Assembly: GCA_051414845.1 (NCBI GenBank)
Contig: CP183313.1
Span: 1,860,001-1,924,000 of the forward strand
From: Simonsiella sp051414845
GTDB taxonomy: Bacteria; Pseudomonadota; Gammaproteobacteria; Burkholderiales; Neisseriaceae
Reading direction: 5' to 3'
Length of the DNA stretch: 64,000 nt
Every line of letters starts with the position of its first letter. Within the stretch, counting starts at the first letter, position 1. The notes under the pieces are model-generated. The model made no database searches. It had not been told where the DNA came from and saw nothing but the letters and a program-made list of their open reading frames with translations. Position numbers and translations under genes: made by a program. Below are positions 1-5,541 of the stretch, piece after piece.

Positions 1-697
1 AAAGTTGCCATTGTTGCGTGTAAATGCCCGCTTGCGCCGCCATGTGCAAATAAACCGCTTCACATAAACCTTCGTCGTGTCCGAGCGGCAAATTGCGCGA
101 AGTGAATTTGACTATCCACGCACTGTCGCCTTGTTGCGCGACGGTGCGGCTGATTTGCTGCAAATCGCCGTCGGTGTAAAGCTGGGCTTTCGAGCGCGCG
201 CCGCCCGAACTGCCTGCGGCAATCAGCGTGGTTAGGATTTCTTCCGTTTGTCCGTCAAACACGGCTTGCGCCTGTAAACCCAGTTCAGCAAACCCGAGTG
301 ATTCGGCGGTAAATCCCCAATCCTGTTGCGGTTCAAAACCGAGTGCGCCAATCGCGCGGTTACCGACAAACGCTAATCTGTCCATCGCCGTGATTTCAGA
401 CGGCATAATGCCCTGCTGCCTGAAAAATCTGTCTTGCAGCAACAAACCCCAACCGTCGGGCAAACAATCGGCAAACACGCCATGCAAGCCGTTGTGCAAA
501 TGCGGATTGGTAGCCTGCAACCGACTATCCGCCTGCAACCGAAACGGCGATAAATTGCCGTATTGCCGCAGATAATCTTCGCGATACTGAAAATAAACGC
601 CCTGCGAATTCTGCGCCAATACGCCCACTTCTACGCGCTGACCCGTGCTTAATGTACGGTAAACATTGAGTTTTTTGACATTATTCAAGCGATTCAT
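1..697 (-). CDS. hipA: HipA-family toxin kinase, N-terminal part (runs off the window)
   Basis: Minus-strand reading frame open from ATG 697 to the window edge, about 232 residues, so the C-terminal half is missing. It begins MNRLNNVKKLNVYR and contains the N-terminal HipA features: a small beta-rich domain, the segment NGLHGVFADCLPDGWG (typical of HipA N1), and the glycine-rich loop AAGSSGGARSKA that precedes the kinase core. HipA proteins are Ser/Thr kinases that phosphorylate a translation factor (GltX in E. coli) and are neutralised by the HipB antitoxin. The start overlaps the end of the upstream HTH gene by 17 bases, the usual hipBA arrangement. The gene carries a 12-mer DUS of the classical Neisseria type at 395-406. 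The family call is firm; activity cannot be judged because the catalytic part lies outside. Confidence 0.88.
   Translation of the reverse strand, partial: MNRLNNVKKLNVYRTLSTGQRVEVGVLAQNSQGVYFQYREDYLRQYGNLSPFRLQADSRLQATNPHLHNGLHGVFADCLPDGWGLLLQDRFFRQQGIMPSEITAMDRLAFVGNRAIGALGFEPQQDWGFTAESLGFAELGLQAQAVFDGQTEEILTTLIAAGSSGGARSKAQLYTDGDLQQISRTVAQQGDSAWIVKFTSRNLPLGHDEGLCEAVYLHMAAQAGIYTQQWQL
395..406 (-). repeat. Canonical Neisseria DNA uptake sequence inside hipA
   Basis: The minus strand reads ATGCCGTCTGAA, the 12-mer DUS of N. meningitidis and N. gonorrhoeae. All other uptake sequences I see in the window are of the GCAGCC/GCTGCC dialect. It lies in the coding sequence of hipA and is followed a few bases away on the plus strand by a partial local-dialect copy (GCTGCCTGAA, 413-422). 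Confidence 0.85.
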
Positions 698-980
698 TTA
701 ACACGTCCTCAATGGTTTGCGGTGCAACGCGCTGTGGCTTGGTTAATGCGTCCAAACGCGATAAATCGTCCAACACCAACCACAAACGCAAAAACTGACG
801 CAAGGAAATTTCGCCGCTTAATTCAAAGCGTTTGATTGTCGGTGCAGGAATGCCGCTTTTCTCTGCCAGTTTCTCGCGCGACAAACGAGCGCGTTTGCGC
901 TGTTGGCGCAGGTATTGGGCGAGATGGAGCTGGGTGTCGCGTTCGTCGGATAGGGATAAATTAGATAATATGTTGTTCAT
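681..980 (-). CDS. hipB: HipB-like antitoxin, XRE-type HTH regulator
   Basis: 99-residue protein with a helix-turn-helix in the middle (LAQYLRQQRKRARLSREKL, then AEKSGIPAPTIKRFE), as in Cro/C1-type (XRE) repressors. It lies directly upstream of and overlaps hipA, so it is by context the antitoxin, expected to bind the toxin and repress the shared promoter. An inverted repeat AAATAA-TCG-TTATTT sits 8 bases before its start codon and is a natural operator candidate. The start ATG at 980 is the only ATG near the N-terminus. Gene symbol assigned by family and context, not by close sequence recognition. Confidence 0.82.
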   Translation of the reverse strand: MNNILSNLSLSDERDTQLHLAQYLRQQRKRARLSREKLAEKSGIPAPTIKRFELSGEISLRQFLRLWLVLDDLSRLDALTKPQRVAPQTIEDVLNESLE

Positions 981-987
981 TATTTTG

Positions 988-1002
988 AAATAATCGTTAT
1001 TT
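988..1002. promoter_or_regulatory. Inverted repeat upstream of hipB, possible operator
   Basis: AAATAATCGTTATTT is a 6-bp perfect inverted repeat around a 3-base centre, just upstream of the hipB start. HipB-type antitoxins bind palindromes in their own promoter, so this is a candidate autoregulatory site. Inference from position and symmetry only. Confidence 0.4.
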
Positions 1003-1242
1003 TGGATATGATTTTATCTGATTATAGCTGATTTGGAGATTTCAGGCAGCATGCTTTTAAGCCTGTAATGGATTTATGTTACTATCACTTTTTGAATTAA
1101 CTTTTGGACGAGCTTAACGTTTTAGGTTTGCTGCGATTTTATTAAAGCAAATAAATTTGGAGTAACTTATAGGGTAATATCCCCACCATTTCAGAATATA
1201 AAATTATTTAAAACAATAGGTTAAATTTAAAATACGAAAGAC

Positions 1243-1255
1243 CCCGCCTCCACCA
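1243..1255 (+). other. tmRNA/tRNA-like 3' tail CCCGCCTCCACCA, possible attachment-site remnant
   Basis: CCCGCCTCCACCA looks like the 3' end of a neisserial ssrA (tmRNA) acceptor arm, which should pair with a 5' GGGGGCG, but no tmRNA body precedes it. It is followed 31 bases later by a strong terminator. This is the picture left when an element integrates into the 3' end of ssrA and separates the short duplicated tail from the intact gene. The rest of the 981-1626 gap is AT-rich and holds no convincing gene. Confidence 0.4.
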
Positions 1256-1286
1256 AATTAGTATTTCTGAATGTTTCAGAAAATGA

Positions 1287-1320
1287 ATAAACCCCTTAAA
1301 AATTGTTTTAAGGGGTTTAT
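1287..1320 (+). terminator. Strong intrinsic terminator without an adjacent gene
   Basis: Perfect 15-bp stem (1287-1301 with 1306-1320) around an ATTG loop, with core ACCCCTT/AAGGGGT, followed by ATTTTTGT. The nearest plus-strand feature upstream is the CCACCA tail at 1243-1255, so it may be the original terminator of a tmRNA gene now displaced to the left. Confidence 0.8.
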
Positions 1321-1626
1321 ATTTTTGTATTTTAATGTATTTCAAGATGTTAAAAACTTTCAAAATCATCCATTTTGTAGTATCCACTTAAAAAGTATCA
1401 TCGAATACTACATAAACCGATACTGCAAATAACCGTATTTCGATATGACATTCCCCAAATTGTACACATTTCGGCTCATTATATATATGATATGATTCAC
1501 TTTCGTTAAGTTCGCTTTTAAAGCAACCAACTTCACAGCACATTATGAACAAACTTACTTGCCTAAGCCGATACAATCCTAAGGCAGCCTGATCAACATC
1601 AAACCCATAAAAAACAAAGGTCTTCC

Positions 1627-2202
1627 ATGCTTTTATTTATTGATAACTACGACAGTTTTACCTACAACATCGTGCAATACCTTGGAGAACTCGGGCAAGA
1701 AGTCGTGGTGCGCTGCAACGACGATATCACGCTTGCTGAAATTGAGTCGCTCGCGCCCGATTATTTGCTGATTGGGCCAGGTCCGTGTACGCCCAAAGAA
1801 GCGGGCATTTCTGTTGCCGCCATGCAGCATTTTGCGGGCAAACTGCCGATTTTAGGCGTATGTTTGGGACATCAAACCATAGGCGAAGCGTTTGGCGGCA
1901 AAGTGGTGCGCGCTAAAACGCTCATGCACGGCAAAACTTCGCCCGTGTTCCACGAAAATAGCGGTATGTTTGCAGGTTTGCCCAATCCTGTGATTTGCAC
2001 GCGCTACCACAGCCTTGTGATTGAACGCGAGTCGCTGCCCGAACATTTGCTGATTACAGCATGGACAGAAAACGGCGAAATCATGGGCGTGCGCCACCGC
2101 GATTTTGCGATTGAAGGCGTGCAATTTCATCCAGAAGGTTTGCTAACCGAATTTGGGCGTGAAATGTTGGCTAATTTTTTGCAACAACATAAGCGTGATT
2201 GA
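1627..2202 (+). CDS. trpG: Anthranilate/aminodeoxychorismate synthase glutamine amidotransferase subunit
   Basis: 191 residues, full length for TrpG/PabA. It hydrolyses glutamine and channels ammonia to TrpE (anthranilate, tryptophan synthesis) or PabB (aminodeoxychorismate, folate synthesis). The class-I amidotransferase features are visible: start LLFIDNYDSFTYN, oxyanion-hole region GPGPCTP, nucleophile Cys79 in GVCLGHQ, the HGKTS motif, and His168/Glu170 in FHPEG, where most relatives have FHPES. The gene stands alone with no trpE, trpD or pabB beside it, so whether it serves one or both pathways cannot be decided here. Two DUS follow its stop codon at 2206-2252. Confidence 0.93.
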   Translation: MLLFIDNYDSFTYNIVQYLGELGQEVVVRCNDDITLAEIESLAPDYLLIGPGPCTPKEAGISVAAMQHFAGKLPILGVCLGHQTIGEAFGGKVVRAKTLMHGKTSPVFHENSGMFAGLPNPVICTRYHSLVIERESLPEHLLITAWTENGEIMGVRHRDFAIEGVQFHPEGLLTEFGREMLANFLQQHKRD

Positions 2203-2255
2203 TTTCAGGCAGCCTGAAACCTTGCAAAACTCTTTCAGGCAGCCTGAAAACCACC

Positions 2256-2981
2256 CTACTCCACAAACCCTTCAATCAACTGCACACACTCCGCCGCATG
2301 GCTCAAAAACGGCGCGTGTGCCGCTTTATCTATAATATGCAATTGCGCGTGCGGTAAATGTTGCGCCAAATATTCGCTCATGCGCGGCGGCGTAACGCTG
2401 TCTTTGTTGCCGCAAATCATCAAAGCGGGCGCAGCAATTTCAGGTAGCATCGCGCGTGCATCCGCCGCCTCCAGCGAATTTAAGGCTGCCTGCAAGGCTT
2501 GGGGCGCACCATATTGCACCAAATCAGGCATAATCTTATCAATCATCGGGCGATGTTCGGGCGTGTTCAACAATTGCAATTCCAAAAACTGGCGCACATA
2601 ACGCGCGTAATCTTGCTGAAAAAAACCGACCATTTTGTCCAATAAATCATTGCGCACGCCTTGCGGATAATCGTCTGCCGCACGCAGTTTGGCAAAGCCA
2701 GACATCAAAATCATGCCGCGCACTTTTTCAGGATAACGCGCTGCGATGTGCAAAGCGATTTGGCTACCCAGCGACCAGCCCAAAAGATAAGTGGGCGACA
2801 CAATTTGCGCTGCTAATTCGTCCGCCGCTTTGATAATGGAAAATTCGCCCTGTAATGGCGCGCCGCCGTGTCCTGCCAAATGGGGCGTGTGAATCTGCCA
2901 GCTTTCAGGCAGCCTGTGGCGAAAATCGTCAAAAATATGGGCATTCACGCCCCAACCGTGAATCATCGTGAGAGAAATCAT
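2256..2981 (-). CDS. bioH: Pimeloyl-ACP methyl ester carboxylesterase BioH
   Basis: 241-residue alpha/beta hydrolase. BioH removes the methyl group from pimeloyl-ACP methyl ester, closing the disguised fatty-acid route to the biotin precursor pimeloyl-ACP. The catalytic triad is visible as Ser70 in GWSLG, Asp194 in GNKDSV and His222 in KAAHAPF, with almost the same spacing as Ser82/Asp207/His235 of E. coli BioH. The frame is open further upstream, but MISLTMIHGWG at 2981 is the correct N-terminus, since BioH proteins start right before HGWG. The start lies back to back with comF and the two start codons share CATG, an arrangement like bioH-gntX of E. coli. A DUS falls inside the gene near 2906. 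Confidence 0.92.
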   Translation of the reverse strand: MISLTMIHGWGVNAHIFDDFRHRLPESWQIHTPHLAGHGGAPLQGEFSIIKAADELAAQIVSPTYLLGWSLGSQIALHIAARYPEKVRGMILMSGFAKLRAADDYPQGVRNDLLDKMVGFFQQDYARYVRQFLELQLLNTPEHRPMIDKIMPDLVQYGAPQALQAALNSLEAADARAMLPEIAAPALMICGNKDSVTPPRMSEYLAQHLPHAQLHIIDKAAHAPFLSHAAECVQLIEGFVE

Positions 2982-3681
2982 GTGGCACAATCGCTTTCTG
3001 AATCGCACAAAAATATGCTTATTATGCCACGCTCGCTTTGACTGGACAGATGAAAGCGTGCTGTGTTCAGGCTGCCTGAAAGACATTCGCACGCTGTATC
3101 GCGCGCCCAGCGAACGCTGCCCCACATGCGCCAAATTCAGCATAGACGGTAGCATTTGCGGCAAATGCCAAAACGCACGTCCGCCACTAGAAAAATTTTG
3201 GGCTTCGGCAATTTACGCTGCACCTATTCCTGTTTTGTTGCACGAATTCAAACATTTATGCCATTTACATTATGGCAAAGTATTGTCACAAATCATGTTG
3301 GATAACCCGCCCACATGGCTGACTGAAAGCCAAATAGATTGCGTGCTTGCCATGCCAATCAGCCACGAGCGGCGGATTTATCGTGGTTTTAACCAATGCG
3401 ATGAGCTTGCCAACATCATTACATCCCACTACACAATCCCACTTTTGCCACATAATTACGTATTTCGTACGCCAAAACCACCACAAAGCACATTAGAAGC
3501 CACAGAACGCACGAAAAATGTGCGAGGTAGTTTTCGGGTTGATTTTAACGTTAAAAATCGTAAAGTCTTGATAATTGATGATGTTAGCACCACTGGCAGC
3601 AGTATTTTTGAATTAGCGCGTACGCTACGGAAATCGGGGGCTGCAGCGATTTATGCTTGGGTAGTCGCACGTAATTTGTGA
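2980..3681 (+). CDS. comF: ComF/GntX-family phosphoribosyltransferase-like competence protein
   Basis: About 233 residues from ATG 2980 (a GTG at 2968 is in frame but less likely). The N-terminus has a zinc-ribbon-like set of cysteines (CLLC, CSGC, CPTC, CGKC in the first ~60 residues), followed by a phosphoribosyltransferase fold with the PRPP-loop motif VLIIDDVSTTGSS near the C-terminus. This is the ComF family, needed for natural transformation in Haemophilus and Bacillus, where it is thought to act on incoming single-stranded DNA in the cytoplasm. That fits an organism full of DNA uptake sequences. It is divergent from bioH with no intergenic space, so its promoter must lie inside bioH. 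Confidence 0.88.
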   Translation: MWHNRFLNRTKICLLCHARFDWTDESVLCSGCLKDIRTLYRAPSERCPTCAKFSIDGSICGKCQNARPPLEKFWASAIYAAPIPVLLHEFKHLCHLHYGKVLSQIMLDNPPTWLTESQIDCVLAMPISHERRIYRGFNQCDELANIITSHYTIPLLPHNYVFRTPKPPQSTLEATERTKNVRGSFRVDFNVKNRKVLIIDDVSTTGSSIFELARTLRKSGAAAIYAWVVARNL

Positions 3682-3794
3682 AAAAGTGATTGACGACAAA
3701 CGCAGATGGGGGCATATTGCGCGCTTCGTTCAGAAGCTGCATATAAAAAATACCTTTTAAATCTGAATGATAGAGAGTTTCAACAAAGGAAAAT

Positions 3795-4259
3795 ATGTTT
3801 ACCGTTGTTTTATACCAGCCCGAAATTCCGCCCAATACAGGCAACATCATTCGCTTATGCGCCAACACAGGCTGCGATTTGCACCTGATTAAACCCTTGG
3901 GCTTCCCGCTGGACAGCAGCAAAATGAAACGCGCAGGCTTGGATTATCACGAATTTTCCAGCTTAACCGTACACGAAAATTTCGCGGCGTGTTTAGCCGC
4001 CTTGGCAGGACGACGCATTTTCGCGCTTACCACCAAAGGCAAAACCCGCCCAGACCAAGTTGCTTTTCAGGCAGGCGATGTCTTTTTATTCGGTCCAGAA
4101 ACACGCGGTTTACCCGCTGAAATCTTGGACACGCTGCCCGAAAACCAAAAAATTCGATTCCCCATGATGCCCGACAATCGCAGCATGAATCTATCGAACA
4201 CCGTTGCCATCACCATCTTTGAAGCGTGGCGGCAACACGGCTATGCAGGCAGCTTGTAA
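3795..4259 (+). CDS. trmL: tRNA (cytidine/uridine-34 2'-O)-methyltransferase TrmL
   Basis: 154 residues, the usual length of this SPOUT-class enzyme. TrmL methylates the ribose of the wobble nucleotide in the two tRNA-Leu isoacceptors with CmAA and UmAA-type anticodons. The three family motifs are present: N-terminal PEIPPNTGNIIRLCANTG, middle GPETRGLP, and the C-terminal knot RSMNLSNTVAI that binds S-adenosylmethionine. The start at 3795 has AAGGAA 7 bases upstream. One target class, tRNA-Leu with anticodon CAA, is encoded in this window at 10849. The gene ends just before a DUS (4260-4274). Confidence 0.93.
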   Translation: MFTVVLYQPEIPPNTGNIIRLCANTGCDLHLIKPLGFPLDSSKMKRAGLDYHEFSSLTVHENFAACLAALAGRRIFALTTKGKTRPDQVAFQAGDVFLFGPETRGLPAEILDTLPENQKIRFPMMPDNRSMNLSNTVAITIFEAWRQHGYAGSL

Positions 4260-4280
4260 ATTCAGGCAGCCTGAAAAGCC

Positions 4281-4387
4281 ACAGTGAAGTAACGCAAAAA
4301 GATGTAAGGCGACCACCACGCTCGCCGTGCACACCCAGTACAATAAGAGTGTAGGTAACGAAGCAGATTTTTGTGTCCATTCACTAT
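4281..4387. repeat. Correia-like miniature element, diverged copy
   Basis: 107 bp with imperfect terminal repeats (ACAGTGAAGTAACGCAAAAA at the left; TATAGTGAATGGACACAAAA read inward from the right) and the inner signature AAGGCGACC...GCCGTG.ACA...AGTACA.TAAG shared with the elements at 17358 and 45562. It lies immediately before rlpA and covers an in-frame GTG (4373), which argues against that codon as the rlpA start. Confidence 0.65.
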
Positions 4388-4420
4388 AAAACATCTTTAA
4401 CTCAAGAACTGGAACACATT

Positions 4421-5251
4421 TTGACTCAAACCAAAAACACATTTTTCGTCAGCATGATGGCACTCATGGCATTAGGCACAGGCGCGATAAACGCCGACGC
4501 CGCCCCTGCCAAAGCCAGCCGCGCCGTGGCACATAAAGCCGAAGTAGGCGGCAAATACGTCCCAGACGCTGTTGTGATTGCAGAAAAACTGCACCCAACC
4601 GCCAATTTGAGCTACAAAGTAGCAGGCAAACGCTATTATCCAACGAAAAAAGTGGCTGATGATTTCAGTCAAACAGGACGCGCTTCATGGTACGGTCCCG
4701 GCTTTCATGGCAAAAAAACCTCCAATGGCGAGCGTTTTGACATGAACATGATGACCGCCGCACACCCTACCCTGCCCATTCCCAGCTATGCGCGTGTAAC
4801 CAACCTTGCCAATGGCAAAACCGTCGTGGTACGTATCAACGACCGCGGCCCATTCCACGGCAACCGCGTGATGGACGTATCCAAAGCTGCGGCAAACAAA
4901 TTAGGTTTCCTGTCTAAAGGCACAGCGCAAGTTCGCATTGAGCCACTCAAAGCAGGCGAACACTTGAAGCAGCCTGAAGTACAAATGGCAGACAACAAAG
5001 CCAAACCGAGCAAAGCTGTTGGCAATAGCGAAACAGGCAAAAGCATTTACGTTAGCCTGAAAACGTTTGACAACAAACAAGACGCACAAAGCTTCTTAAA
5101 AACCGCCAGCAAACATCTGGATAAAACCAAAGCCGAGCAACGCGCCATTATGGTTAAACAAAGCCAAGGCTATGTGGTACGCGTAGGTCCATTTAAAGAG
5201 CAAGAACACGCAGACAAAGTGCATACCTCGTTTAAACAAGATGTGATTTAA
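4421..5251 (+). CDS. rlpA: RlpA-family septal ring protein with SPOR domain
   Basis: 276 residues from TTG 4421, which has GGA 7 bases upstream; a GTG at 4373 is also in frame but lies inside a repeat element. The N-terminus is a signal peptide (TKNTFFVSMMALMALGTGAINADAAPA). Residues ~90-180 form the RlpA double-psi barrel (GRASWYGPGFHGKKTSNGERFD, TAAHPTLP, VRINDRGPFHGNRVMDVSKAAA), including the conserved Asp of the NDRGPF motif. The C-terminal ~75 residues (YVSLKTFDNKQDAQSFL ... GYVVRVGPFKEQEHADKV) are a SPOR domain that binds denuded glycan at the division site. RlpA of Pseudomonas is a lytic transglycosylase acting on stem-peptide-free peptidoglycan. I see no lipobox, so it may be periplasmic rather than a lipoprotein. 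Confidence 0.88.
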   Translation: MTQTKNTFFVSMMALMALGTGAINADAAPAKASRAVAHKAEVGGKYVPDAVVIAEKLHPTANLSYKVAGKRYYPTKKVADDFSQTGRASWYGPGFHGKKTSNGERFDMNMMTAAHPTLPIPSYARVTNLANGKTVVVRINDRGPFHGNRVMDVSKAAANKLGFLSKGTAQVRIEPLKAGEHLKQPEVQMADNKAKPSKAVGNSETGKSIYVSLKTFDNKQDAQSFLKTASKHLDKTKAEQRAIMVKQSQGYVVRVGPFKEQEHADKVHTSFKQDVI

Positions 5252-5275
5252 GTTTTGGTTTATTCCATACGCTTT

Positions 5276-5303
5276 AGCCCAGTTTTCTGATGAAAACTGG
5301 GCT
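5276..5303 (+). terminator. rlpA terminator
   Basis: Perfect 12-bp stem AGCCCAGTTTTC/GAAAACTGGGCT with TGAT loop, followed by TTCTTTGTTTT, 25 bases after the rlpA stop. Confidence 0.85.
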
Positions 5304-5389
5304 TTCTTTGTTTTAAGACAGAAACTGAGAATAGGTGCGAGCCGCACTCACTCCAAATTTTGTAAAGATTTCAGGCAGCCTGAAAGCAC

Positions 5390-5474
5390 GTAGGGTAGCA
5401 CTGTCCACCAAAATATATTCACAAATTAAATCTTCATTTGCTTGAACAAAAACGGTGGACAGTGCCCACCCTAC
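5390..5474. repeat. REP-like inverted repeat (GTAGGGT...ACCCTAC type)
   Basis: Ends GTAGGGTAGCACTGTCCACC and, inverted, GTAGGGTGGGCACTGTCCAC enclose a ~45-base AT-rich centre. A related pair lies at 48214-48287. It sits between the convergent rlpA and infB genes. Confidence 0.75.
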
Positions 5475-5525
5475 AAAAAAAGGCTGCCTGAATTGCCGTC
5501 CGCTAGGACTTTCAGGCAGCCTTTT
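5475..5525 (-). terminator. Paired-DUS terminator of the rimP-nusA-infB operon
   Basis: Two DUS in inverted orientation (AAAGGCTGCCTGAA at 5479-5492 and TTCAGGCAGCCTTTT at 5511-5525) form a stem. Read on the minus strand it is followed by a run of T, 17 bases after the infB stop codon. Confidence 0.8.
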
Positions 5526-5541
5526 CATTCACACAACGCGA

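Noticed and set aside
1388..1576. 62-codon minus-strand open frame in the hipB-trpG gap
   Set aside because: No ribosome site, no recognisable domain, AT-rich non-coding composition; likely chance.
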